Shown here one piece after another: positions 33,451 through 42,180 of a stretch of 64,000 nucleotides of DNA. The notes below the pieces were generated by a model. It was not told the origin of the DNA. It did no database searches and was given only the letters and a program-made list of their open reading frames with translations. The position numbers and the translations under genes were made by a program. Within the stretch, counting starts at the first letter, position 1; each line of letters opens with the position of its first letter. The stretch is from positions 1 to 64,000 of the forward strand of contig CAUJDF010000093.1 of the NCBI GenBank assembly GCA_963169045.1, read 5' to 3'. Origin of the DNA: Myxococcota bacterium. GTDB taxonomy: Bacteria; Myxococcota_A; Bradymonadia; UBA7976; UBA1532.

Positions 33451-34790
33451 AGCCAGTCCTCCACGACGAGGCGCCCCATGACGCGCAGCCGGCTCGGCGT
33501 CACGCGCGAGGCGTGCTCCTCGGCGACGGCCTCGAGCGCGATGGTGTCGGTGACGGGCCAGCGCGCGCCGACGAGCAGCCAGCCGCTCACGCCGTCGCGG
33601 TCGAAGGCCGCCGACGGATCGTCCAAGTGGACGGCGCCGGCGCGGACGCGCAGCCGGAGGGGCTCCGCGCCCGGCTCCGGCGTCACGGGCACCTCGGCGA
33701 ACACGTCGCCGTAGTGGCGCTCGCCGCCGTAGCCCGTCCCGAGGCGCGCCTCCGCGCCCGCCGTGCCGGTGCCGGGCCCGGCGTCGAACGCGCGCTCGAA
33801 GCGCACCCCCGCCTCCCACGCGCGGCGCCCGCCGCCGTCCTCGCCGGCGTCGAAGAAGCGCACCGAGCCGTCGGCCAGGACGCGCCACGGTCCGTCCGCC
33901 CACCACGTCGAGGCGTGAACGTCGTCCCAGGGCTCGGCGCCGAACGCGTTCCAGATGCTGTCGGCGCTGAAGGTGGGCACGTCGCGCTGCCAGCCGCCGG
34001 CGACGCTCACCGCCTCGGACGCGCGCACGGTCGCGTCGGCGCGCAGCCCCGACATGCGCCGCCACACCGTGTCGTAGCGCAGGCCGGCGTCGAGGCGCAG
34101 CCAGTCGGCGGGGCGCGACTCGGCGGCGAGCCCCGCCTCCTCGCGCTGGACGGCGTCGTCGAAGAGGCGCCGCCACGAGGCGCGCGCCTGCAAAGGCGCG
34201 AAGCCGCGACTGAAGACGGCGGCGCCGAGCACATGCCCGCGGCGATCGGGCAGGTCGCCACCGTCGGGGGTGTAGACGTCGGGGCCAAAGCCGGACCAGG
34301 GCCGCCGCACCGCCAGGCCGCCGCTGGCCTCGAGGCCCAGGGACGGCCCCACCGCGAGCCGCGCCGTCACGCCGTCGAGCGCGTCGTAGCCCACCTCGTC
34401 GACGAGCACGTGCCGCCCGACCACGGCCGAGAACGGGCCGACGGCGAGGTCGAACGCGGCGCGATGCAGGTCGAAACGCGCGCGCCGGTCGACGGGCAGG
34501 GCGGCCTGGGTCTCGGGCGAGGGGCCGAGATCGGCGCCGATCTCGAGGTCCGCGTCGAAGTCCACGCGCACGTCGCGATCGGCGTCGTCGCCCTCGAGCC
34601 CGAACACCCCGAGCGCCAGCCGCTGCCGCACGTCCGCGCGCTGGACGGCGTCGGGCGTCGCGCCGCGCCAGCGGTCGAGGCCCAGGCGGCTCTCGGCCCC
34701 GACAAAGTACGTCGGCGCCGCCGCGGCGCGCCCGAGCGGCACCCCCGCGGCCACCGCCCACAGCAGCGCGCCCGACCTGCGACCCGACAT
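33447..34790 (-). CDS. Outer-membrane beta-barrel paired with the multihaem cytochrome
   Basis: The 447-residue product has a signal peptide (A-G-V-P-L-G-R-A-A-A-A) and a mature protein of alternating strands with charged turns, ending V-M-G-R-L-V-V-E-D-W-L. Length fits a barrel of roughly 20 strands. ATG 34790 is preferred to ATG 34799, because the -10 box TAGGAT overlaps the latter. It lies directly upstream of the 12-haem cytochrome and overlaps it by four bases. I infer a conduit in which the cytochrome docks into or under the barrel. A surface cytochrome, usual in such systems, is not seen in the window. Confidence 0.78.
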   Translation of the reverse strand: MSGRRSGALLWAVAAGVPLGRAAAAPTYFVGAESRLGLDRWRGATPDAVQRADVRQRLALGVFGLEGDDADRDVRVDFDADLEIGADLGPSPETQAALPVDRRARFDLHRAAFDLAVGPFSAVVGRHVLVDEVGYDALDGVTARLAVGPSLGLEASGGLAVRRPWSGFGPDVYTPDGGDLPDRRGHVLGAAVFSRGFAPLQARASWRRLFDDAVQREEAGLAAESRPADWLRLDAGLRYDTVWRRMSGLRADATVRASEAVSVAGGWQRDVPTFSADSIWNAFGAEPWDDVHASTWWADGPWRVLADGSVRFFDAGEDGGGRRAWEAGVRFERAFDAGPGTGTAGAEARLGTGYGGERHYGDVFAEVPVTPEPGAEPLRLRVRAGAVHLDDPSAAFDRDGVSGWLLVGARWPVTDTIALEAVAEEHASRVTPSRLRVMGRLVVEDWL

Positions 34791-34797
34791 GCGGCGC

Positions 34798-34803
34798 ATC
34801 CTA
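34798..34803 (-). promoter_or_regulatory. TANNNT -10 box for the barrel/cytochrome operon
   Basis: TAGGAT (minus strand) lies 7 bases before ATG 34790. Confidence 0.45.
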
Positions 34804-34909
34804 GCAGCATGCGGCCAGCCGCCGTCACCGTGCGCAACGAGTAGCGCACTGTGAAAAGATTGCGGAGCCGCCGTGCGGCCGCCGGGCGTGGGGGGCCCGT
34901 CATCCTCGG

Positions 34910-34925
34910 CGGCATGACCGTTGCT
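34910..34925 (+). promoter_or_regulatory. Sigma-54-like -24/-12 promoter for the pilin cluster
   Basis: CGGCATGACCGTTGCT has GG (34911-34912) and GC (34923-34924) exactly 10 bases apart. Within those ten positions it keeps five of the six consensus bases (CA-G at the left, TT at the right). It lies 31 bases before ATG 34956. Type IV pilin genes are often sigma-54-dependent. Confidence 0.5.
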
Positions 34926-34955
34926 TTGTCTCACGTCCGAAGGGGGGAACCTTCG

Positions 34956-35612
34956 ATGCGGCAGCCACCCGACACTCGCCACCCGGCGGGCTTCACCCTC
35001 GTGGAGCTCCTGATGGTGATCGTGATCGTCATGGTGCTCACGTTCATCGCCTTCCCGTCGCTGCGGTCGTTCACGGCGCGCGACGCGGCGCTCGACTCGG
35101 CCAGCTCCACGGCCCGTCTCATCAACAAGGTCAAGAGCCAGGCCCGACAGCACAACCGCGCGTACCTGATGGTGTTCTCGGCGTTCGCCGCCGACCGGCC
35201 GCAGGGCTGGGTCGAGGTGCGCGAGGCCCGGTTCGGCCCGTCGTGCGTGCGGGCCGCCAGCGACGTCGTCGCCAATACGGTGCTGGTGCGCCGCTTCCTC
35301 TACGGCGGACAGGTGCCGCCCGGCGGCAACCTGCAGGTGAACGACACCAGCGAGACCATCGAAGACGTCGGCCTGAGCGGCTGGTTGCCGCCCGACGGCG
35401 ACCTCGCCAACCTGCGCCGCAACGACCTCGTGATCTGCATCAAGACCGATGGCGCGGTGGTCGACGCGGCAACGCTCCTGCCGCTGACCGGGCGCGTGCG
35501 CCTGATGGTGCAGCGCTTCGAGGGCGCCGGCGACGGGGGCTGGCGGCCGGCCGAGCCGGGCCGCGCGGTCGCCCTCACGTTCGGTGGCCAGGCCCACCTG
35601 GAGCTGAACTGA
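34956..35612 (+). CDS. GspH/FimT-type minor pilin
   Basis: The 218-residue product starts at ATG 34956 behind AGGGGGGAA. A prepilin signal R-H-P-A-G|F-T-L-V-E-L is followed by the hydrophobic helix L-M-V-I-V-I-V-M-V-L-T-F-I-A-F-P, with the usual Glu at +5. The globular domain has FimT/GspH character. It should be cleaved by prepilin peptidase and enter a type IV pilus or type II-like pseudopilus tip. It is the first of six coupled genes leading to a PilY1-like protein. Confidence 0.87.
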   Translation: MRQPPDTRHPAGFTLVELLMVIVIVMVLTFIAFPSLRSFTARDAALDSASSTARLINKVKSQARQHNRAYLMVFSAFAADRPQGWVEVREARFGPSCVRAASDVVANTVLVRRFLYGGQVPPGGNLQVNDTSETIEDVGLSGWLPPDGDLANLRRNDLVICIKTDGAVVDAATLLPLTGRVRLMVQRFEGAGDGGWRPAEPGRAVALTFGGQAHLELN

Positions 35613-36184
35613 TGGCGGCCCTCCGCAGGCGACGCCCCGCCCGGGGATTCACGGTGCTCGAGATCCTCATCGCGGTGGTCATCACGGCGGTGGGGTTCGC
35701 GGCGATCTTCGCCCTGCAGATCGGCGTCGTGCAGGGCAACAGCGCCAACCGCGACATCACCGGCGCCGTCTCGGTGGGGGAGCGGTTCGTCGAGTCGCTG
35801 CGCCGCGCCGGCCAGACCTGGACGTCCGGCCCGCCCCCGGCAGCGCTCGACCCCGGCGACGGCTGGCACACGCTGACGGCGCTGCCCGTCGACCACAACG
35901 GCCTGCCGATCGCCGGCGACGGCGTCCGCGGCAGCAACCTGCGGCGGCAGCGGTACTGCGTGCACTACTGGGTCGAGCCCATGCCGGCGGCGACGATCTA
36001 CGACGGCATCCTCAACGCCCGCGTGCGCGTGGTGTGGCCGCGGGCCACGCTCGACGACGGGGTCGATCTGACGACGGTGTGCTCCGAGGCGGGCGCCGCC
36101 GACTTCGAGGGCGACGTGGGCCAGTGGTTCACGCTGACGCTGCCGGCGACCATCCGCCGGCATCCCGCGGGAGGTGGCGCGTGA
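35612..36184 (+). CDS. PilV-type minor pilin
   Basis: The 190-residue product has the prepilin motif A-R-G|F-T-V-L-E-I-L-I-A-V-V-I-T-A-V-G-F-A, typical of PilV/PulI-like proteins. A short globular domain follows with cysteines near Y-C-V-H-Y and T-V-C-S-E. It overlaps the upstream stop by one base (TGATG) and the next gene by four. It is probably part of the priming complex at the pilus tip. Confidence 0.85.
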   Translation: MAALRRRRPARGFTVLEILIAVVITAVGFAAIFALQIGVVQGNSANRDITGAVSVGERFVESLRRAGQTWTSGPPPAALDPGDGWHTLTALPVDHNGLPIAGDGVRGSNLRRQRYCVHYWVEPMPAATIYDGILNARVRVVWPRATLDDGVDLTTVCSEAGAADFEGDVGQWFTLTLPATIRRHPAGGGA

Positions 36185-37359
36185 GGCGGTCCCTTCGCCG
36201 CCGCGGCTTCACCATGGTGGAGCTGCTCGTCGCGGTGCTGCTGTCGTCGATCGTGATGATCACCGTGTACTTCGTCTTCCAGGCGAACACGCGGCAGTTC
36301 TACACGCAGGAGCAGGTCGTGCAGATGCAGGAGGCGATGCGCTTCGCCCTCGAGTATCTGAAGACCGATCTGCGCAACGCCGGGCGGCACTCGCTGGTGA
36401 GCGGCGCCGCGGTGCCTGACGGCGGCGATCCCGGCTACTGCCGGGCCGCCGACGCGCGCCGCGGCGTCCAGCTGTTCGAGAACGACGCCAACCAGCCCAC
36501 GGTGCTCACCGCCAACAACAACGGCCTGCGCCCCGACCGCCTGCGCCTCTTGGCGGACGCCTCCGGCGACGTGCGCCTCACCGCGCGCCAGGTGCTCGGC
36601 GACCGCGTGACGATCTCGCCGGCGAGCGGCCAGCGCACGACGGACGCCGCCGCGGTCGTCGGCGCGGAGGCGCGCTTCAACCGCACCTATCGCATCGGCT
36701 ACCTGCTGCGCATCGAGAACGTGCCCAAGGGCCGGTTCGATCTGGTGCCGATCGCGGCGGCGGCCTTCAACGGCGGGATGCCGCAGATCCAGCTCTCCCT
36801 GCCGGTCTGCGGCGACGTGGCCCTGTGCGCGGCGGGCGAGTGCCTCGTCAACCCGGTGCAGGTGGTCGAGTACGTCGTGCGACCCGACCCCCCGCTGGAC
36901 CGCGACTCGCCGAAGACCGACCTCGTGCGCCGTGTCGTCGACGCCCGCAACATGGCCGGAGAGCTCACCGACGTGACGGTGACCGTCGCCGAGCACGTCG
37001 TCGACTTCCAGGTGTGGGGTCAGTACGACACGCGCCCCGCGGGCGGGCCGCTGCCGCAGATGGCCGCCGACACCAACCCCGCGGACACGCGCGGCAACTG
37101 GCCCGCTGCCGACCCGGAGGGCGCCATCATGGCGGCGAACCCGCACCGGCTGCGCGCCCTGAACCTGCTGCTCGCGGTGCGCACGCCCCGCGAGGATCCG
37201 GAGTACCGCCTCGCCATCGACCTCGCGGTGGCGCCGGCGGACCGCCTCCCGGCCGACCGCACGTGGTTCGACCTGACCAACCTCGGCGATCCCGCGTACG
37301 CCCGGGTGGCGACGCTCGGCACCGAGGTCGAGACGCCGAACATGAAGAAGGTGTTCTGA
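36181..37359 (+). CDS. PilW-type minor pilin
   Basis: The 392-residue product starts at GTG 36181 inside the previous stop (GTGA). The prepilin segment is R-R-G|F-T-M-V-E-L-L-V-A-V-L-L-S-S-I-V-M-I-T-V-Y. The early Q-M-Q-E-A-M-R-F-A-L-E-Y-L-K-T-D-L-R-N-A-G stretch is a hallmark of PilW. The rest is a large globular head with a cysteine pair at C-G-D-V-A-L-C. It is coupled to the next gene (TGATG). Confidence 0.86.
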   Translation: MRRSLRRRGFTMVELLVAVLLSSIVMITVYFVFQANTRQFYTQEQVVQMQEAMRFALEYLKTDLRNAGRHSLVSGAAVPDGGDPGYCRAADARRGVQLFENDANQPTVLTANNNGLRPDRLRLLADASGDVRLTARQVLGDRVTISPASGQRTTDAAAVVGAEARFNRTYRIGYLLRIENVPKGRFDLVPIAAAAFNGGMPQIQLSLPVCGDVALCAAGECLVNPVQVVEYVVRPDPPLDRDSPKTDLVRRVVDARNMAGELTDVTVTVAEHVVDFQVWGQYDTRPAGGPLPQMAADTNPADTRGNWPAADPEGAIMAANPHRLRALNLLLAVRTPREDPEYRLAIDLAVAPADRLPADRTWFDLTNLGDPAYARVATLGTEVETPNMKKVF

Positions 37360-38030
37360 TGACGCTTCCTTCACGGCACCGGCGGGGTGAGCGCGGCAGC
37401 GCGCTGGTCCTGTCGATCCTGATCATGCTCGCCATGCTCGGGCTCGGCCTCATCGCGATGAAGACGACGAAGGACAACGCGGCGGGCACGGGCAACCTGC
37501 GGCTGTCCAAGCAGGCGCGGTACATCGCCGAGATGGGCCTGTACCACGCCGTCACGCTGATGCAGCACAAGTCCGAGGAGGTGCTGGCGCTGCGCGCCGG
37601 CGATCCGACGACGCGCATCGAGGTGCTGAGCGACGGTCGCGTGCGCGCGCTCGACGGCGACGGCACCGTCCGCGCCGGCGGGGCGACGTTCGCCGTCCCT
37701 TCGTACTACGAGGCGCGGGCCGGGGGGCCGGCGCCCCCGGCGCCCCTGGGCCAGTTCGGCGAGGGCGCGCGGCTCGTGCCGAGCTACGTGGTGACGATCG
37801 ACGGCTTCACGCCCTCGGCGCCGCGCCCGGGCACCGGCGCCGAGCGGCTCGAGGACCAGACGTTCTGTCTCATGCACTTCACGGCGCGCGGCTTCATCGC
37901 CGACCGGCCGCTGCCCGACACCGCGAACCCGGTGGCGGAGGCCGCGCGCAACCTGTTCGCCGAGTCGAGCGTGACGGCCGAGGTGGTGGTGGGGCGGCCG
38001 ATCCCGAAGCACTACTGCACCCGGCTCTGA
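37359..38030 (+). CDS. PilX-type minor pilin
   Basis: The 223-residue product has the PilX-like N terminus R-G-S-A-L-V-L-S-I-L-I-M-L-A-M-L-G-L-G-L-I-A-M-K-T-T, in which the processing-site motif G-S-A-L replaces G-F-T-L, as is usual for PilX. A globular domain of about 170 residues follows. The stop lies 10 bases before pilY1, with AGGGGGG between. PilX, PilV, PilW and FimT proteins initiate the pilus together with PilY1. Confidence 0.85.
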   Translation: MTLPSRHRRGERGSALVLSILIMLAMLGLGLIAMKTTKDNAAGTGNLRLSKQARYIAEMGLYHAVTLMQHKSEEVLALRAGDPTTRIEVLSDGRVRALDGDGTVRAGGATFAVPSYYEARAGGPAPPAPLGQFGEGARLVPSYVVTIDGFTPSAPRPGTGAERLEDQTFCLMHFTARGFIADRPLPDTANPVAEAARNLFAESSVTAEVVVGRPIPKHYCTRL

Positions 38031-38040
38031 GGGGGGACCG

Positions 38041-41000
38041 ATGCGGACGACGAACCTGGCAGCTCTGTTGGCCGTCGGCCTGCTCGCCGCCCCCGACGTG
38101 GCCGGCGCACAGGACGCGGTGAAGCCCGAGATCATGCTGCTCGTCGACACCTCGCAGTCGATGGAGTGGCTCGAGGGCGCCGACAACCCCCCGGCCTGCG
38201 CGCTGCCGCCGGCGAATCTGCCCGCGGCGCGCCCCGGCAACCTCGGCCGCATGGTGCGCAGCCGCATCATGACCGCCAAGGAGGTGCTCGCCGGCACGTT
38301 CCTGCACGAGCCCTGGTGCACCATCGACGATCGCCAGAGCCACATGTTCGGGCCCGGAGTTCGCATCCGCGGCACCAACATGACGGCGATTCCGCACTAC
38401 CGGACGATGTGCTGCGTCGGCGGGGCGCCCGCCGATCCGAACGCGCCGTGCGCCCAGTACCGCCCCTGCGGCAACGACCACGGCAAAGCGCCCCCCGCGC
38501 CGAACGACGCCACCGATCTCGGCATCGGCACGGCGTTCGGCGACGACGGCCTCATCTATCAGCACCGGCGCGACATCAAGTTCGGCCTCATGACGTTCGA
38601 CACGCACCCGTCGCCGGACGCCGTCATCGCCGGTCACTTCTCGTTCCCGACCGGCGGCGACAACGCGGTCGTGGCCGCCAATGTCGCCAACGCGGCGGGC
38701 GCGGTCTCGGTCGAGGCGGTGGCCTCGAGCGATCGCATCAACGCCGACGCCAAGGGCGTGGCCAACCCGAACCTGGGCATCCGCAACATCGACGCGCCGT
38801 TCGGCCCGCTCATCCCCAGCGCGCGCGGCATGCTCGGGCTGCCGCGCCGCCTCGTCGCCGAGGACATGGGCTCCGTCGAGGCCCACAACCTCTACGTCAT
38901 GGACCAGATCCGCCGCCTCGTGCCCGTCGGCTTCACGCCGATCGCGCCGATGCTCAACGACGCGGTGACCTACTACTCGATGGTGCGCGACCCGGCCAAC
39001 GTCGAGTACGACCCGGCGGTGGATTGCCGGCGCCGCGTCGCCGTGCTCGTGACCGACGGCAAGCCCACCGACTACTACGGCGGGCAGGCGTGCGGCGCCG
39101 GCGGCGTGTGCGCCGACGGCGGGCGGTGCGTCAACCGCAACGGCGCGAACATCTGCGTCTATCCCGAGGGCTTTCCGTACCGGACGAGCGAGGAGTACGC
39201 CGCGCAGCTGCACGATCGCGGCGTCCCGCTGTTCGTGATCGGCTTCAACATCGACGCGGAGGGGCGCGATAAGGCGCGCGCGATCGCCGCCGCCGGCTCG
39301 CCCGGCCTCGGCCCCGACAACGGTCCGGGCTTCTTCCTCGCCAACGACCGCATCGCGCTGCGCGACGCGCTCGTGCGCGTCACCAACGCCGCGCTCGCCG
39401 GGACGCGCACGCGCACGCCACCGCTGGTGATCACGCCGGCGGCCGGCGATCTCGTGCCCGGCCAGAACGTCAAGCAGTACCGGCTGTCGGCGTTCACCGA
39501 GGTGCCCGGCGCCCGCGACGCGTTCAAGTACGGCCGCATCGAGCGCCGAACGCTCGGCTGCCCGGCGCAGCTCGATCCCCAGGCCCAGGGCGCCCTCGAG
39601 GACCTCGGCAGCGTGCGCTTCGAGGAGGCGCTCGCCGCGCTCGCGCCCGACGCCGAGCGCCGCGTCGTGTCGCGCAAGCTCGACCGCTCGTCCAACTTCG
39701 TCGTCGCCGGCGGCGACCAGCCGATGTTCGACGAGGACGGCGATCTGGGCGGTGGCGTGGCCGAGAACCTGGCGCGGCTGATGACCAGCGCGAACCTCAA
39801 CGATCCGCTGGCCGGCCCCGCCCCCGAGGATCCGCTCCTGCGCGTCGGCAAGCTCTTCAACGGCTTCTTCGGCACGCGCGGCCTGCCCGACGGCGTCGAG
39901 GGGGCCGTCGGTGATCGGCAGCTCGGCGCGATCATGGACGGGCAGATGGTGGCCATCCAGCCGCCGGCGCTCGGCATCGAGGACCCCGCCTACGTCGCCT
40001 ATGAGCAGCGGCTGCGCCAGCGGCCCACGCTGGTGGCCGTGGGCGCCAACGACGGCATGGTGCACTTCTTCCGCGCCCGCGACGGCCGCGAGGTCTTCAA
40101 CTTCGTGCCGCGCACCGCGTGGGCGCAGATGCGCGACGCCGCCACGACGGGCGACGACTCGATCGTCGACGGGCCGCTGGACGCGGGGGACGTGATCGAG
40201 TGCCGCAACGTGGTCGGCGGGCCACGCGCCTGCCGGGCGGGGCTCGAAGACCTGCAGTTCCGCTCCCTGCTCGTCGGCGGCACGGGCCGGGGCGGGCGCA
40301 ACCTCTTCGGCATCGACATCACGAACCTCGACCAGATCGTCGGCGTCGGCAACGACGACGTGCCGGTGCGGCTGAACACGCTCTTCGATCAGGCGAGCGC
40401 CGATCGGCCGTACACCTGGGACGTGACCCACGAGGACGTGCCGAAGCTCGGCATGACCGTCTCGCGGCCGCTGCTGACCCACGTGCGCGTGAACGGCGAG
40501 ATCCGCGCGACCGTGATCGCCGGCTGCGGCGACGACGGCGATCCCGCCCCCGTGGCCGACGTCAACGCGGTGGGCCGCTGCGTGCTCGTGCTCGACGCGG
40601 TGACCGGCCACGTGATCCGCCGCCTCGAGACGGCGGGCGGCAACGGCGCGACGGCGATGGACCGGCCGATGACCGGCTGGCCGGTGGCCTTCCCGTTCGG
40701 CGATCTGACGCCGGCCGAGCGCGCGTACATCGGCGACAAGGATGGCCGGCTCTGGCGCGTCGACCTGCGCGACCCGAACCCGCTGAACTGGCAGGTGGCG
40801 GCCATCTGGCCGACGGCGGACCTCGCCGCCAACCTCGGCTACGCGGCGGGCCGGCCGATCGTCGGGCGCCCGTCGGTCTCGCTGCGCGACGACGGCCGGG
40901 TGGTGGTGGTGTTCGCCACCGGCGGCAGCGAGGTGACCGGCAACGACGCGGACCGCAGCCATGTCGTCAGCCTCACCGACGACGCGGTCATCGACGCGTT

Positions 41001-41640
41001 CGGGAACGTGACCTTCCGGCCGGTGGCGAACTGGGTCCTGCCGCTGCGCCCCTCCGAGATCGGCACGGGCTCGCCGATCGTCGCCGACGGCGTGGCGTAC
41101 TTCACGACGGTGCAGCCGTTCCAGGACGTCTGCGCGTCGGCGCAGGGCCGCCTGTACGGCGTCGACTACGTCCGCACCTTCCAGAACGCGGAGGGCGCGG
41201 CGGCGACGTTCGAGCTGGGCGGACGGCAGGTGAACGTGAAGCCGATGCTGCCGCGCTACGAGAACGGCGTCCGCAGCCAGACCGGCGCGCTGTCGCTGCT
41301 GCTGCCCCCGGGCCGGGTGGCGTACGGCGCGGCGCTCATCACGACGCCCTCGTGCGACGGCGACGACGCGGCGCGGACCGAGGTGGTGCTCAACCTCGCC
41401 GACGAGTCGCGCGGCGCCACCGGCCGGCTCAACACGAACAAGATGAAGATCGAGACGGTCGACCAGGGCCAGGTCCAGCCGCGGGACATCCAGGGCCGCA
41501 TGGCGCCTCCCGGCGTGAACGGGCAGGATCTCTCGATCTGCCTCGACTGCGCGCTCAACGGCGACGCCGCGCCGCGCACCGACACTCTCGGACCCTTCCC
41601 TTCGGTGGTCACGTCTTGGGGCAGCACCTTCATCGACTGA
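38041..41640 (+). CDS. pilY1: PilY1-like pilus-tip adhesin with VWA domain
   Basis: The 1199-residue exported protein has a signal peptide and, near the N terminus, a von Willebrand A strand with the MIDAS motif D-T-S-Q-S (about residues 40-44). A small Cys-rich insertion like an EGF module (C-G-A-G-G-V-C-A-D-G-G-R-C-V-N-R-N-G-A-N-I-C) lies near residues 355-380. The C-terminal half is a PilY1 beta-propeller with N-D-G-M-V-H-F-F-R, G-K/D-G-R-L-W-R-V-D-L blocks and putative calcium loops. It should sit at the pilus tip, assist pilus initiation and bind surfaces. Confidence 0.9.
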   Translation: MRTTNLAALLAVGLLAAPDVAGAQDAVKPEIMLLVDTSQSMEWLEGADNPPACALPPANLPAARPGNLGRMVRSRIMTAKEVLAGTFLHEPWCTIDDRQSHMFGPGVRIRGTNMTAIPHYRTMCCVGGAPADPNAPCAQYRPCGNDHGKAPPAPNDATDLGIGTAFGDDGLIYQHRRDIKFGLMTFDTHPSPDAVIAGHFSFPTGGDNAVVAANVANAAGAVSVEAVASSDRINADAKGVANPNLGIRNIDAPFGPLIPSARGMLGLPRRLVAEDMGSVEAHNLYVMDQIRRLVPVGFTPIAPMLNDAVTYYSMVRDPANVEYDPAVDCRRRVAVLVTDGKPTDYYGGQACGAGGVCADGGRCVNRNGANICVYPEGFPYRTSEEYAAQLHDRGVPLFVIGFNIDAEGRDKARAIAAAGSPGLGPDNGPGFFLANDRIALRDALVRVTNAALAGTRTRTPPLVITPAAGDLVPGQNVKQYRLSAFTEVPGARDAFKYGRIERRTLGCPAQLDPQAQGALEDLGSVRFEEALAALAPDAERRVVSRKLDRSSNFVVAGGDQPMFDEDGDLGGGVAENLARLMTSANLNDPLAGPAPEDPLLRVGKLFNGFFGTRGLPDGVEGAVGDRQLGAIMDGQMVAIQPPALGIEDPAYVAYEQRLRQRPTLVAVGANDGMVHFFRARDGREVFNFVPRTAWAQMRDAATTGDDSIVDGPLDAGDVIECRNVVGGPRACRAGLEDLQFRSLLVGGTGRGGRNLFGIDITNLDQIVGVGNDDVPVRLNTLFDQASADRPYTWDVTHEDVPKLGMTVSRPLLTHVRVNGEIRATVIAGCGDDGDPAPVADVNAVGRCVLVLDAVTGHVIRRLETAGGNGATAMDRPMTGWPVAFPFGDLTPAERAYIGDKDGRLWRVDLRDPNPLNWQVAAIWPTADLAANLGYAAGRPIVGRPSVSLRDDGRVVVVFATGGSEVTGNDADRSHVVSLTDDAVIDAFGNVTFRPVANWVLPLRPSEIGTGSPIVADGVAYFTTVQPFQDVCASAQGRLYGVDYVRTFQNAEGAAATFELGGRQVNVKPMLPRYENGVRSQTGALSLLLPPGRVAYGAALITTPSCDGDDAARTEVVLNLADESRGATGRLNTNKMKIETVDQGQVQPRDIQGRMAPPGVNGQDLSICLDCALNGDAAPRTDTLGPFPSVVTSWGSTFID

Positions 41641-42152
41641 TCCTGGCCGGCGCGGCGCTCGCCGCGTGCGATCGCGCGCCCGAGCCGCCCGTGGACGCCG
41701 CGCCGCAGCCGCCGCCGTCCGTCGACGCCGCAGCGCGCCCGTCGGCGCCCGATCCCGCCACGCGGCTCGCGCAGGAGGAGGGCGACCTGCCGCTGCCGTC
41801 CGGCGATGTCGTCTGGGGCATCTCGGTCCCGACCGGCTGCACGGCGAACGAGGCCTACGAGTCGTGGATCGGCTTCGCGTGCCGGCCGAGCGTCGACGTG
41901 CTCGGCCGCTACTACCGCTTCCGCTTCCCCGCGCTGCGCGTCGAGCCCGACGGCGAGGCGCTCGTCGTCCGCCCCGACGATGCGCGCGGGTATGCGCGCC
42001 TGCAGCGCGTCCTGCGGGGCGGGAGCCGCGCGCGCCTGATCATCTTCCGCGATCGCTTCCCCGGCGACGACGAGGGCGCGCGCCGCCTCCGCGACCGCCT
42101 GCGACCCGCCGACGCGCCCGCGCGCTCCGGTCGGTCCGAGACGTCGCCCTGA
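41616..42152 (+). CDS. Small lipoprotein at the end of the pilin cluster
   Basis: The frame overlaps the end of pilY1 by 25 bases. The best start is TTG 41616, giving M-G-Q-H-L-H-R-L-I-L-A-G-A-A-L-A-A-C with a lipobox at Cys18 and a 178-residue product. A Pro/Ala/Asp-rich linker leads to a compact domain (W-G-I-S-V-P-T-G-C, G-F-A-C-R-P-S, Y-Y-R-F-R-F-P). No family is recognised. TTG as start is inferred: the frame has no ATG near the lipobox. Confidence 0.68.
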   Translation: MGQHLHRLILAGAALAACDRAPEPPVDAAPQPPPSVDAAARPSAPDPATRLAQEEGDLPLPSGDVVWGISVPTGCTANEAYESWIGFACRPSVDVLGRYYRFRFPALRVEPDGEALVVRPDDARGYARLQRVLRGGSRARLIIFRDRFPGDDEGARRLRDRLRPADAPARSGRSETSP

Positions 42153-42166
42153 AGCAGCGGCCGTGT

Positions 42167-42172
42167 TATCGT
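42167..42172 (+). promoter_or_regulatory. Extended -10 box, leaderless spacing
   Basis: CGTGT-TATCGT ends 8 bases before ATG 42181. It separates the PEGA gene from the pilin operon. Confidence 0.5.
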
Positions 42173-42180
42173 CCCGCCCC

